DNA from: Neoarius graeffei
Taxonomy: Eukaryota > Chordata > Actinopteri > Siluriformes > Ariidae
NCBI RefSeq assembly: GCF_027579695.1
Contig: NC_083587.1
Coordinates: forward strand, 46,983,521 to 47,047,520
Reading direction: 5' to 3'
Length of the DNA: 64,000 bases
Position 1 is the stretch's first letter; every line of letters starts with the position of its first letter. Below are positions 12,601 to 22,109 of the stretch, piece after piece. A model generated the notes under the pieces. The model worked only from the letters and a program-made list of their open reading frames with translations. It ran no database searches and was not told where the DNA came from. A program made the position numbers and the translations under genes.

Positions 12601-14137
12601 AAATACTCGCTAGCCTTACCGCTACATGTAACAGTTACAGATAACGAGTACACACATAACACAGTAGCTACGCAACAATAAACAACTTACATTCAAGGAC
12701 GCACGGAATGCTCACACGGCACAAATGATGGACGTTGGATCCTGACACGTCCGCGATAGAAAGATAGAAAGCAAGAAAGAAATGAAACCGAGAGAGAAAG
12801 AGAGAAACGGATCCAAATATTCACTGATGAGAAGCAGGTGTTGCATGGAGTCCCCGTCTGATGTGTGCTGTGTTTTCTTCGATGTTTGTGCGCATCTTAT
12901 ATAGTCCACGCAGCACAGTGTGATGGACAGTGGCGCCAGGGTGTCTGAAGTTGGCGTGTGATGGACAGTGGCGCCAGGGTGTCTGAAGTTGGCATGTTGT
13001 AACATGCCCTGACAACTAACGAGTTGGGAGCCACTATGTCTGACAAGGGTGCCTGTTTACTACTTTTAAAGGTCAAAATAATTAAGACCTGGCACCGCAA
13101 TTCTGAACACACCTAATTCCCAACTGCTCCCCGGGCGCTGTTAGCATGGCTGCCCACTGCTCTGTGCGTGTGTGCGCTCATTGCTCGTGTGTTTGTGCAC
13201 GTGTGTGTTCACTGCTTCAGATGGTTTAAATGCAGAGAGGAAATTTCACAAGTGTGTGATGAATAAAGTTGTGCTTTCTTTCTTTCTTTTATGATGCGAA
13301 CAAACAGGCGAAACGACAGTAGCAATTTGTGAAAACTGCTATAATAATCATTATTGAAAAAAACGGTTCTTACCATCAAATACTTTCATTCCATATTTTA
13401 TTTCTTTTTTTGTTTGTTCGTTTTTTGGGGGGTTTTTGTTTTCGAGTTTTTATTTCGTCCTCGGTTGGTTCAGCAACACGCTCCCATTTTGTTTTTCTCT
13501 ACTCACGGTATATGAGCTGATATCCAAGTAATAGGAGTAGCCAATCAGAGTGCGCGATTGCTCATATCCAGTGAATGTGGATAGAATGTGTGTTATTCTT
13601 TACATAATAATAAAAAAATTCTTAAAAATAATTTTAAAAAAGCTGTTTTTCAATGGAATACTCCAGTATTGCTGGTAGTTTATGAATGTATCGTAGAAAT
13701 GCCATTGAGTATCGTGACATGATATTTCATAATCGCCCATCCTTAAACTCTTTGCTCAGTTTTTTCCTTCTAGAACCCTTTCATATCGCCGATCCGCTCG
13801 GATATAACACTCACCCATGATGGGCTTGAACTTTTACACTTGACTATACAGTGACATACTGGTTAATACAGTAGCCTTCTCGGAACATCGCCATAAGGAG
13901 CAGCTAGTTAGGAGAACTCAGATAAGACATAAAGTATGCAGTCTGTGAACCTTAATACTGAGCTGTCGGTGTGTAGTCGGTCCACCGTCATCCCGTTTCA
14001 GCTGATCCGGTAAATGAATGCTCCTCGATTTGAAGTTGACGTTAGTTGAATTTTCCGTCTTGGGCTTCTTCTTGCCAACTTTTAGCTTAACTTTATGGAA
14101 ATCGTCCTGCCTTTTCTTCTTCTTCTTTGACATTTTC
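578..14137 (-). CDS. tex10: TEX10 (testis-expressed 10, IPI1/RIX1-complex family), N-terminal half, five exons
   Basis: TEX10 is a HEAT-like repeat scaffold of the PELP1-TEX10-WDR18 (rixosome) complex. With LAS1L, NOL9 and SENP3 it acts in nucleolar processing of the ITS2 spacer for the 60S subunit; this is family knowledge. Seen here: a basic N-terminus ([16 protein letters not shown]) like a nuclear/nucleolar signal, then the family-typical [17 protein letters not shown]-like, [15 protein letters not shown] and [10 protein letters not shown] segments. Five exons join in phase (14137-13951, 9712-9189, 9057-8848, 6406-6160, 690-578), giving about 425 residues, near half of the usual 900-plus. 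The start is the first ATG (14133-14131) after a good acceptor, so a non-coding 5' exon lies upstream, not located. The remaining exons lie left of base 1. No stop or frameshift was seen in the assembled frame. Confidence 0.95.
691..2385. other. TEX10 intron, no gene found
   Basis: Non-coding. Holds an A-run and a G-run at about 2050-2086. Short open frames here have no domain or splice support. Confidence 0.5.
2878..3468. mobile_element. TIR element with a RecQ-like helicase fragment, nested in a MITE
   Basis: 591 bp with ends TAGCCTGG and CCAGACTA, flanked by CCCCTAACC (2869-2877) and CCCCGAACC (3469-3477), a 9-bp target duplication with one mismatch. Uninterrupted MITE copies confirm the empty site. 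It contains the helicase-like fragment at 3134-3280. A 9-bp duplication resembles MULE-type transposition; helicase cargo resembles Academ-type elements; the superfamily stays open. Confidence 0.7.
3134..3280 (+). pseudogene. RecQ-like SF2 helicase fragment (motif I region)
   Basis: The frame reads [19 protein letters not shown], then [19 protein letters not shown] followed by LIYQLALS. The glutamine of the Q-motif region and a Walker A (GFGKS) are present in the order seen in RecQ-type helicases. Only about 49 codons remain, with no other helicase motif. It lies inside the TIR element at 2878-3468, so I read it as transposon cargo rather than a host exon. Confidence 0.7.
3939..4714 (+). mobile_element. 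TIR element carrying a Crypton-type domain, copy A
   Basis: Ends resemble each other inverted (AATACATAAGGCCAAATTAC against the complement of ACTCGGCCCCATATAATTAC). A related shorter copy lies at 22183-22682 in opposite orientation. It carries the coding remnants at 4084-4487. Confidence 0.6.
4084..4487 (+). pseudogene. Crypton/DUF3504-like N-terminal domain remnant
   Basis: The first frame reads [19 protein letters not shown] to about 4185. One frame over, from 4188, it continues [51 protein letters not shown] and [15 protein letters not shown], ending at TAG 4485-4487. This matches the DNA-binding part of the DUF3504 domain (KIAA1958, QRICH1, ZMYM types) derived from Crypton tyrosine recombinases. 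A one-base frameshift separates the parts and the recombinase catalytic region is absent, so it is not an active recombinase. Confidence 0.65.
4741..5030 (-). repeat. tRNA-derived SINE, 3'-shortened copy
   Basis: Reverse orientation: it ends at the tRNA-like head (complement of GGCGGCACGGTGGTGTAGTG) and lacks the GATAAAGCGG tail. It abuts copy A of the Crypton-type element. Confidence 0.85.
5088..6033. mobile_element. Tc1/mariner-type non-autonomous element containing a SINE
   Basis: TIRs TACTGTGCAAAAGTCTTAAG and the complement of CTAAGACTTTTGCACAGTAC. No transposase frame. A SINE at 5414-5794 sits inside. Confidence 0.75.
5414..5794 (+). repeat. tRNA-derived SINE, full length
   Basis: A-box TGGTGTAGTGGTTAGC, B-box GGGTTCGAGCCC, central part and GATAAAGCGG tail are all present. 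Flanked by exact ACCCTTTAT duplications (5405-5413 and 5795-5803). Confidence 0.9.
6160..6406 (-). CDS. tex10: tex10 exon
   Basis: The exon is 247 bp between acceptor GTTCTGCTCTAG|GCTGGA and donor ATGCTG|GTGTGT. It encodes LDMEPGAGG, then a helical run [19 protein letters not shown] and [12 protein letters not shown], in phase with the neighbouring exons. The donor choice rests on reading frame and GT context. Confidence 0.87.
6848..7759. mobile_element. Tc1-type MITE split by a SINE
   Basis: TIR CACTACCGTTCAAAAGTTTG and its complement, flanked by TA on both sides (6846-6847, 7760-7761). A second copy is at 29983-30510. About 530 bp without the SINE. Confidence 0.85.
6939..7309 (+). repeat. 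tRNA-derived SINE, full length
   Basis: Inserted in the MITE with the exact 13-bp duplication AAGTTGTAAAATG (6926-6938, 7310-7322). Younger than its host MITE. Confidence 0.92.
8119..8617. mobile_element. TIR element of the TAGYYTGG family with 9-bp target duplication
   Basis: Ends TAGCTTGG and CCAGACTA, flanked by exact CTCTACTAC (8110-8118, 8618-8626). A related unoccupied site lies, inverted, at 13510-13590. No recognisable coding sequence. It shares end motif and duplication length with 2878-3468. Confidence 0.65.
8848..9057 (-). CDS. tex10: tex10 exon
   Basis: The exon is 210 bp between acceptor TTCTGTGTTTAG|ATTGGG and donor GGCTAAG|GTATGC. It reads [18 protein letters not shown] onward and keeps the frame from the previous exon (AG + A). 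It lies in the variable linker after the N-terminal HEAT domain. Confidence 0.88.
9189..9712 (-). CDS. tex10: tex10 exon, IPI1/TEX10 N-terminal domain
   Basis: The exon is 524 bp, with acceptor CTTTCTCCCAG|GATCTACTG and donor CTGCTCAG|GTACTG (exit phase 2). It encodes [16 protein letters not shown] followed by HEAT-like helices, including [17 protein letters not shown]-type sequence and [15 protein letters not shown]. It is the most conserved part of the family and the main reason for the name. It is GC-rich compared with the surrounding introns. Confidence 0.95.
9785..10628 (+). mobile_element. 3' half of a Tc1-like transposon, decayed
   Basis: The plus strand keeps [10 protein letters not shown]-like (second catalytic Asp region) and WP-x-LPFEN sequence, then a right end like that at 34455-34608. 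The 5' half is missing. It is split by a SINE at 10232-10579 and starts about 70 bp from a TEX10 exon. Confidence 0.75.
10232..10579 (-). repeat. tRNA-derived SINE, divergent subfamily with GGATG tail
   Basis: Flanked by exact ACATTAAA (10224-10231, 10580-10587). On the minus strand the tail ends in GGATGGATG rather than AGATGAGATG, and the body differs at many sites from the main family. Confidence 0.85.
10873..11250 (+). repeat. tRNA-derived SINE, full length
   Basis: Head GGCGGCACGGTGGTGTAGTG to tail GATGAGATG. The flanks TCTCCAAT and TCTCCATT are a probable duplication with one mismatch. Confidence 0.88.
11568..11835 (+). repeat. tRNA-derived SINE, variant with a different 3' part
   Basis: The tRNA-like head and CCTCCGGGTGCTCCGGTTTC core are those of the main family. 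After GGTTAGGTTAA it switches to a TTGAGCGAGGCACC-type 3' part, so this is another subfamily or a chimera. Confidence 0.75.
11836..12900. other. AT-rich intron sequence of TEX10, no gene
   Basis: ATA/ACA-rich low-complexity sequence (11940-12240), then unique-looking sequence. No supported exon. Confidence 0.4.
12918..12993. repeat. perfect tandem duplication of 38 bp
   Basis: Two identical 38-bp units (12918-12955 and 12956-12993), each beginning GTGTGATGGACAGTGGCGCC. Confidence 0.9.
13951..14137 (-). CDS. tex10: tex10 first coding exon
   Basis: The acceptor TCTGTTTTAACAG precedes GAAAATG; the start codon occupies 14133-14131. It encodes 61 residues beginning [14 protein letters not shown] and ending HRQLSIK. 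The donor is AAG|GTTCAC, phase 0. The lysine-rich start and the LPDQLKRD stretch match the conserved N-terminus of TEX10. Confidence 0.93.
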
Positions 14138-14410
14138 CTGTTAAAACAGAAAGGAACAAGTGAGACAGAACAGACTGAGTCCAATCTCAAAGACTTGAGG
14201 TGTAACTCTCCCTCTGTCAGATGAAAGATCTCGATATATGGTAAAAGAGACTGTAAAAAAAAAACAAGTAACCATTCATTCAATACATAACAGATTCCAT
14301 ATGACGGAGTTCAGTTTAAATAAAGTTTTCCACCATGGTAAAGTCTTCAGGACAAAGGACTCTGGTTTCTAGAAACATGACGAGCTGCGTTTTTGGGCTT
14401 ACAAGAAGAG

Positions 14411-14483
14411 CGAGAGAGAGAGAGAGAGAGAATAAATAGAGGCTGGTGAGGAAGTGAGATTTTCTCTCTCTCTCTCTCTCTCT
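14411..14483. repeat. (GA)n and (CT)n runs facing each other
   Basis: (GA)n at about 14411-14431 and (TC)n at about 14463-14483, separated by about 30 bp and able to pair as a hairpin. Confidence 0.8.
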
Positions 14484-14635
14484 TTCCATACACATACAAA
14501 CTGGAGAGGGAGCACTGATTTAAACCGCTTTCCTTTCCAAATCAAATCAGATCTAATCCTGTAAATCAATGCACTCATATAGTAGACTGTTTGACTATTT
14601 TTTTAAAATTCAAAATCAGTTTTTTCCCCCTTTCT

Positions 14636-15255
14636 AGGGGTGTTCACACGGCAACTTTTACTCCGGTGTAGCACCGGGGCTGCCCCGGTAGAGCGTTCAC
14701 ACGGTACAAAGTTATCCCGGTGTAGCCCCTGAAAGCTGCTTAAACCGGTGCAAATCTAACCCTGCTTGGGAGGTGGTTTAAGAAATTTACTCCGGAGTAA
14801 ATGCTAGTTTGCGGGGCAGCACCGATATAAAATGGGACGTCTGAACGCTACAGGGGTAGACTCGCTACGCGTGAGGAGAGTTGATTACATACGGGCATTG
14901 CATAATTTGCATCCTGGTATTTTGCACTTCCAAAATGGCGAACATCAACAACAGAACTGCGTGTCCTCATCCATGTTGTTTTCCCGGCGCTTGGTGATGC
15001 CATGACAACCGGGAAAAGGAAGTACATTTTCACGCATGCGCATATTCCATTTCTGCATTATTACTATCGTATAGCACGGTCGCAAAAACTGCCGTGTGAA
15101 CGCAAGTGGGGCTGCACCGGTGCTAACACGCTTCTCTCTAGTAAGCAGGTTTGTGACGTGTGAACGCTCCACAAAATTTACACCGGTGTAAGATATATCG
15201 CAACAAAATACATCGGTGCAGCATCGATGCAAATATGTGCCGTGTGAACACCCCT
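14636..15255. mobile_element. MITE with TIR AGGGGTGTTCACACGGC
   Basis: 620 bp with matching inverted ends AGGGGTGTTCACACGGC, and internal sub-terminal repeats of CCGGTGTAGC-like units in both directions. No coding sequence. Confidence 0.8.
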
Positions 15256-15686
15256 TCTATCCCTTATCAGTACACATCTGTAGTGGAAAAAATATCTGGG
15301 CTGAGCTACTCCCCCATTTAAAAGAAATTTAGATCGAGTTGCCAAAAGCATCATGAAGCTGAGTTCAATGTGATGTGATGCTTTTGGGAAGCTCAGTCCA
15401 GGTCAGTTATAATGAAACAAACAAAATATCAAACACATGGTTTCCCCCAAAGCGTTTTAGCGTATCGGGCCTGATACGCTTGCTCTGCCTGCCGATACGC
15501 TCAGTCACTTTAGTTAAAATCCGACACGCTTAGATTTATACCGATACGTTAAATTTCCTACCCACAAGTAACTAGATACATAGGAGAGCAAATAACAGAT
15601 CCATTTACGGTACATATTGATTGATATGTGTGAAACAAGCGGTCTTTTTTCCCCAATGTTTGTGTTGATTCTGTCAAAGTAATACA

Positions 15687-16095
15687 GTGGTGCTTGAAAG
15701 TTTGTGAACCCTTTAGAATTTTCTATATTTCTGCAAAAATATGACCTAAAACATCATCAGATTTTCACACAAGTCCTAAAAGTAGATAAAGAGAATCCAG
15801 TTAAACAAATGAGACAAAAATATTATACTTGGTCATTTATTTATTGAGGAAAATGATCCAATATTACATATCTGTGAGTGGCAAAAGTATGTGAACCTTT
15901 GCTTTCAGTATCTGGTGTGACCCCCTTGTGCAGCAATAACTGTAACTAAACGTTTGCGGTAACTGTTGATCAGTCCTGCACACCGGCTTGGAGGAATTTT
16001 AGCCCATTCCTCCGTACAGAACAGCTTCAACTCTGGGATGTTGGTGGGACTATGAGAGGGTTGCCCAACATTGGGCCAAGCAAAAGCCAAGGAGA
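15687..16095 (-). mobile_element. Tc1-like transposon, 3' end relic
   Basis: Left end CAGTGGTGCTTGAAAGTTTG. The minus strand reads the transposase C-terminus: PELKLFCTEEWAKIPPSRCA and RKRLVTVIAAQGGHTRY then stop. The remainder is deleted. Confidence 0.8.
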
Positions 16096-16105
16096 ATTAA
16101 TCTGC

Positions 16106-16462
16106 TTTAAAGGAGTAGAAAACTTAATTCATTAGTTTGGGTTTTGCAGAAAGATTATGTGCTTATAAACACTCTCACGAATTGAAGTTGTCCAAATGTG
16201 TCAAATATAGCATCATTTCAAATAATAATCATAAGCATTTTTGGCAGCGTGATGTCACTGGGATCCATTTAACAAAAGAAGGCTCCGGATTATTCTTTCG
16301 TTAAAGGCTCACAGTGACATCACACTGCCAAATATGCTTATGGTTATTATTCGCAATTATGCTACATTTGACTCTTAACAAATTCTCTTCATGAATGTGT
16401 TTATAAGTACGTAATCTTTCTGCAGACTTAAATGTATGAATTAAGTTTTCTTTTCCTTTAAA
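16106..16462. mobile_element. foldback MITE, TIR TTTAAAGGA
   Basis: About 357 bp forming an imperfect hairpin: arms share AAAACTTAATTCAT, GCAGAAAGATTA and CTTATAAACAC segments. The end motif resembles the larger foldback at 44625-45350. Confidence 0.75.
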
Positions 16463-17357
16463 TATGTTTTAATCTTAATCTAGTCCATTTAATAAAGTGC
16501 CAAAATTTAAAACTTCATAATATGCAGTTGCCTTACTTTTCTTTTCAGTGTATCTTAGTTTTACATATATTACGGTAATTGCAACCGAAACATTCTAAAT
16601 CATTACAGTTATAGTAATACAGCAACTTATTTTAAGGTGGCAGGTCTTGGGTTCAGATCCCTTTGTGATCAACAGGAGGTCATGATGATCGATTCTCATC
16701 ATTGGATTGCATAAGATGGCGCAAACCACTGGTCATATTTTCATGCACATTTTTGTTACACGGAGATAATTAAGGGATCCCCGTAGATTTTCAATCAATC
16801 ATATACCTCAGTAATCTATAACAAAACAGTTTAACTTTAAGGTGAAATTTCAAATGTGTTTACATTAATACTATTTAGGTCAGAAATCATTGAAACACTG
16901 GTAAAATCTATCCTATAATCATGTATCTAAAACCTCGGAGACCCTGAAAACGCACCTGAGAGCATCTATTTTCAAAAAAATTTTCCGAGGGGGGGGGGCA
17001 TGCCCCCGGACCCCCCTAGTTTCACTTCGCGCTGTTGGCACTTAATTGTGTATTATCATTCCAGAATTTAGGGCTTTAATTTTTTTTCTGGAGAAAACAC
17101 TGAAACACGATAAAAGGTATTTTTAATACAGGTTGATCAATTGGTAGTATATTGAAGTGTAATTGTTGGTTTGTTTTTGTTAATTAGAAAATCTTACTCG
17201 AGTGAGTGAGACAGAAAAGGAAATAAGGAGAGACAGAGAGACCCCCTTCACAGATGAAATCCATTACTATATGAGGTAAAAACAACACGGAATAGATCAC
17301 AAATTTTCATTCCCACTCAGTCTTCCATAACAGAAAAGTGACAGATACTGTGTATTG

Positions 17358-17737
17358 TGGGGCGGCACAGTGGTGTAGTGGTTAGCGCTGCCGCCTCACA
17401 GCAAGAAGGTCCGGGTTCGAGCCCCGTGGCCGGCAAGGGCCTTTCTGTGCGGAGTTTGCATGTTCTCCCCGTGTCCGCGTGGGTTTCCTCCGGGTGCTCC
17501 GGTTTCCCCCACAGTCCAAAGACATGCAGGTTAGGTTAACTGGTGACTCTAAATTGACCGTAGGTGTGAATGTGAGTGTGAATGGTTGTCTGTGTCTATG
17601 TGTCAGCCCTGTGATGATCTGGCGACGTGTCCAGGGTGTACCCCGCCTTTCGCCCGTAGTCAGCTGGGATAGGCTCCAGCTTGCCTGCGACCCTGTAGAA
17701 CAGGATAAAGTGGCTACAGATAACGAGATGAGAAGAG
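17358..17737 (+). repeat. tRNA-derived SINE, full length
   Basis: Flanked by exact ACTGTGTATTG (17347-17357, 17738-17748); head, core and GATAAAGTGG tail present. Confidence 0.92.
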
Positions 17738-18093
17738 ACTGTGTATTGCCACCTGACTGAATTTACCAGAATGCTCCGGAGGGCCAACCATGTGAGACCG
17801 GATACAATGTATAATTCATGAGCTGGCAAGTCCATTGTTGTGAAAAACCCAAGCCAAGACATTAACTAATTAGTAACACGGCATGAGTCGAGCTGCATCA
17901 CAGATCTGTTGAGAGACTTCTCTCCCTGTTTCTGAACATGTGTTGTTCAAGCAAAGGCTAGTTATCATATTTTTTGCTTGTACAGTGGGACCGCTGTATC
18001 CGCTGACTCCTCAAACTACACGACAGCTTAGAGACATTAACTACGCACACCAGCTTTCACTTTGGACACTTATTTAAACCCCAGCTTCTGTTA

Positions 18094-18696
18094 AGGGGCT
18101 TTTCCACTACCAACACGGCTGAGGTGGGCTGAGCCGTGCGGTGCTGAGTTGGGCTGAGTCGAGCTGAGTGGGGCTATTGGAGTTGCATTTCGACTACAAC
18201 CGTGCTGAACCGTGCTGGCTGGAAGTGGGTGGACACATTGGGTGGAGTTAGCGAAAGTGGGTGGACGTCACGTGATGTCTTTAGGCGGCGCAAACAGTGA
18301 CATCAGTGACCTTTTAAGTGGTAATCTCACGACCCGGATAGTAAACAATAAACATGTTGCTGGTCTTGGTGCTGTGGCTTCTAGTTTTCTGATCATCTTC
18401 TTCGTCGTAATTCTTCTTCTTCCGGGTTTACGGTGTTTACAGATCCCAGCGTGCTCGCGGGGCATGTGTGGGCATGTGAGGACACTCCTCCTCACCAATC
18501 AGTGCACAGGGGAGTGTCTCCTCACGCCCCTAGCCCCACCCGGCTCGGTTGGGCTCACTTCACCCTACTCCAAAACCATGCGAGTTTTGGGTGCTGAGTA
18601 GGGCTGAAGTGAGCTCAGTTGTGTTGCTCTGAGGTATTCGAAACGCGAGCCGTGTCGGGCTGAAGTGAGCTGAAAAAGGGTAGTGGAAAAGGCCCA
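18094..18696 (+). mobile_element. PIF/Harbinger-like MITE, left member of an inverted pair
   Basis: Flanked by TTA (18091-18093, 18697-18699). TIR core GGGCTTTTCCACTACC with repeated GCTGAG-type sub-terminal units. Open frames inside are spurious. Confidence 0.8.
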
Positions 18697-18699
18697 TTA

Positions 18700-19328
18700 T
18701 GGCTCTTTTCCACTACCCTTTTTCAGTTCACTTCAGCCCGACACGGCTCGCGTTTTGACTACCAAAAAACAGCACGACTCGGCTCGCTTCAGCCCTGCTT
18801 AGCCCCTAAAACTCGCACCGTTTTGGAGTGGGGCTGAAGCGAGCCAAAGCGAGCCGAGTGAGGCTGGGGGCGTGAGCAGACACTCCCCTGTGCACTGATT
18901 GGTGAGGAGGAGTGTCCTCACATGCCCACACACGCCCTGCGAGCACGCTGAATTACGAATTACGAGAATTTCTGAAGCCTTATGCGCCTCGCCTCATCTA
19001 TACGCTCTTGCCAGTATCTGTTGGCGTTGTCGGTGACAACAAGCCACAGCACCAAGACCAGCAACACTAACGACTCCATGTCCTCCATGTTTATTGTTTA
19101 CTATTCGGGTCGTGAGACTACCGCTTAAAAGCTCACTGATGTCACTGTTTGCGCTGCTTAACGACATCACGTGACGTCCACCCACTTTCGCTAACTCCAC
19201 CCAATGTGTCCACCCACTTCCAGCCAGCACGGTTCAGCGCGGTTGTAGTCGAAATGCAACTCCAACAGCCCCGCTCAGCCCGACTCAGCACGGCACGGCT
19301 CAGCCGCGTTTGTAGTGGAAAAGCGGCA
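18700..19328 (-). mobile_element. PIF/Harbinger-like MITE, right member of an inverted pair
   Basis: Same family as 18094-18696 but reversed. It shares the middle TTA and has TTA at 19329-19331. Another copy is at 28472-29125. Confidence 0.8.
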
Positions 19329-19331
19329 TTA

Positions 19332-20711
19332 GTTTGTCTTGCATTTGTCTTTATTTTAGGGAAAGGGGAGGAGACAGACAGCAGGAAAGGGGAGGAGACA
19401 GACAGAGTGGGTGTGCCATACCTTGAACCCATGTGACGTCACAGCGGTACACAACTACAACTTTACTCGTGAATAAAAAAAAAATAAAAAATACAGAACC
19501 ATCCAACAAATTATCACCAGCAGCACTAAACACATCACAGACATTTCAACAGAAATATATTTCAGGGTGGAGGTTCTTTTTCAGGTCACTACATTCACTG
19601 CCAGTCCACCATTTCTGACACAAAACACATCAGTTTGAGACTTTGAGTTATGGAGGATTTATGCCCAACACGGCAACCCTTCGTACAGAGCAGGAAAACT
19701 ACGAGTGAACGCTTTCTGGAAAATTAACGAGTACAAGGTTATTCAACATACACCATACACGCAAATCGTATCTGATTTAAATTCGGTTTTATTCCTAATC
19801 CGGATTGTTTTACAGCGATGGATTTCCGTGTGTCTGAGTGAGCGATGCTACTGTAATTAGCAGCGTGCAAGTCCTGGCAGTATTTCTCCAAACCACTGCA
19901 CATCTCACTTCCTTCTTTAATTCTACAAAACCAACAAAGATTCACATACTCACATGTTTTGATAGTTTTCAGATCAAAACTGCACGATTTAATGAAACGA
20001 TCAATTCCTGCGTGCTATAGTCGAGCCACTATATTTGGGGGTCCTTTCTGTATGTAGACAGGCGCCTGCACATCTGCCTGAGTATAATTACAACAATTAG
20101 CGCCACAAACAAAAGCACAGAAAAAAAAAATCATTTGTAATTAAACGAATTATTATTCAGGCATGTTGTTATATACATAAAATGAAGTAGTTTGAGAAGA
20201 ACCCGTGTCTGATTTTTTTAAGATATAAAGGAAGATCTGCAAACTATTTTAAAATGTAAAAAAAAAAGCTGTGCGGACTTTAATTTAACTACTTTGCATA
20301 ATTTATTTTTATTTTGCAATATGTACTCCTGACGAAATGTACACTCTAATTTGTGTTGTATCCTTTTTTAAAAAGCGGAACAATAAATAGCAAGCTCCTA
20401 CAGGACTTTAATTTTGAAAGGTGCCCGGGTAAGTTGCCTGATCAAAAAAGAAAAAAAAAACGTGTTGACTGTGAAGTGCTCATTTTGTACTGTTGTGGAA
20501 AATTTAGGATTGTTTAGCACAAATAGGAGGTAAGTGCAGTATGTTATTCATAGCAGTTTACTTTTCTTATTAAAGTAAACGAATCTGAGCGATGTGTTGA
20601 ATAAAAAGCTGTTTTTGTTTTTGTTGCTATGTTCCTGGACGGTTGCTAATGATATCACTGCTAACCTCGGGCTAGCTATTCTTAAAAAACAGGAGAAATC
20701 TTTCTCTGTTA

Positions 20712-20744
<33 letters not shown>

Positions 20745-21100
20745 TATTATTATACATTTATGTAGATGATTATTGAACGTTTCTTCTTGTTAAATTTTTT
20801 AAAGGCGACAATACTGTTGTCTTTGGACGAAGGAACAAAACTAGCTACCGTTAAGCTAGTTGTTAGTGCGTCATCGATAGGCTTGGATGTGTGACGTCAT
20901 GACGCAGTCTTCTGGCTGATGGCTAGCTACGTCTGATTTAAATAAGGAATAAAACAATGTACTGTATTAGGAAAATAATCAACGTCAGGGAGGTGTTGAT
21001 GTGTTAATGATGTTAAGTTTTACCTCATTTCCTGATGTGTCCCAGAATTTATTAATTAACAGCACGTTGTACTTTTTATCCGCTTAGTGTTACATAGAAT
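19332..21100. other. interval between TEX10 and the zinc-finger gene, no coding exon seen
   Basis: Low-complexity (ATT)n at about 20715-20760. It should hold the untranslated first exons and promoters of the two divergent genes, but I could not place them. Confidence 0.4.
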
Positions 21101-21119
21101 ATCAAAAACAAATTTGTTC

Positions 21120-21845
21120 TTGTTATTGCTTACATCTAAGGGGAGAGCTAAATTTAAAAAAACCCAAAGGTCCGAACAAATATGAAAAACGTGCGTATCG
21201 AGCTGTGGGGTGACTTTGTGGAACAGGCTGGAGACAGAAATAAAACAAAGTGCAAATATAAATCTGTTTAAAAAAAGGTACAAAAAATATTTTTAAACAA
21301 GTATATAGAAGAGGAAGTATGTTAACGGAGGATGATGAGGGATAAATAGAATAGGATTGATTTGTTATATTAGGACTAACTTTATATATGTTATTTATTT
21401 ATTTATGGGGATAGTTTATATATTTATATTTACAGGGATAGGTATGTAGTAGATATTTATTTTGTAATAATATATTTATATAGGTATTTATGAAGTGTAT
21501 ATATATTGTGTGTGTATTGTGTTTTTTATATATAAAAGTTATATAGATATGAAGTGTATATATGGTATATTTTTGTAATTAAATATTTATATAGATATTT
21601 ATGAAGTGTATATATGGAATATATTTTTATAGGAGTATTAATGTAGTTTGGATTTCGGGGTAGTTAAAAAGGGGTGGGAAATTAAAGTATTGTACTTCTT
21701 CCCACTCCTTTTTCAAACAATGTGTGGTGTTTTGTAATGTCTTGGCTCTTTATTTTATTTATTTTTTTTAATTTCTTGTTTTCTTTCTTTTGCATGTACA
21801 AATAGTTACATTTTTTTATACATGTTTGAAATAAAAATAAATTAA
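21120..21845 (+). mobile_element. 3' end of a non-LTR retrotransposon
   Basis: The frame at about 21199-21295 reads SCGVTLWNRLETEIKQSANI then NLFKKRYKKYF and stop, the typical C-terminal peptide of fish L2/CR1-like ORF2. An AT-rich 3' region follows, with a run of local repeats of TTTATGAAGTGTATATATGG, ending in an A-rich tail. Confidence 0.6.
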
Positions 21846-22058
21846 AAAAATGAATTCATACATTACACAAGCTATAAATAGTTATCAGTGCACGAATATA
21901 AAGTTGAGATTTAAATTACAGCTGGCACTACTAAGAACAATAATCGACACCTGACCAATCAGAATAAAAAAAAAATTTAGCAGTGGTACAGTATAAGATT
22001 CGTTAAAATATATTGTAAGCATTTTTTTTTTTTTTTTAATCCTGGGATTTCTCACAGA

Positions 22059-22109
22059 ATGGCGGCATCAGCTCACGTCCAGAATTATCAGCCGAAACAG
22101 AAGTACAAG
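22059..22109 (+). CDS. zinc-finger gene, coding exon 1
   Basis: A long T tract and GATTTCTCACAG end one base before the ATG (exon starts at 22058). It encodes [17 protein letters not shown] in 17 whole codons; donor AAG|GTGGGT, phase 0. Nearly the same arrangement recurs at 62609-62665. Confidence 0.8.

Larger units (their letters stand above)
15439..17040. mobile_element. hAT-like element remnant, filled with later insertions
   Basis: The left end GGTTTCCCCCAAAGCG resembles the end of the element at 35705, and the 16985-17040 part (GGGGGCATGCCCCCGGACCC) resembles that element's right-hand part. Between them lie a Tc1 relic and a foldback. No right TIR was found. Confidence 0.4.

Noticed and set aside
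16630-16680. Possible tRNA fragment (GGTCTTGGGTTCAGATCC)
   Set aside because: Only a B-box-like stretch; no cloverleaf could be drawn.
18212-18601. Frame [20 protein letters not shown] in several copies (also near 18994 and 28780)
   Set aside because: It lies inside the Harbinger-like MITE and its copies; it contains stops in some copies and is not a transposase.
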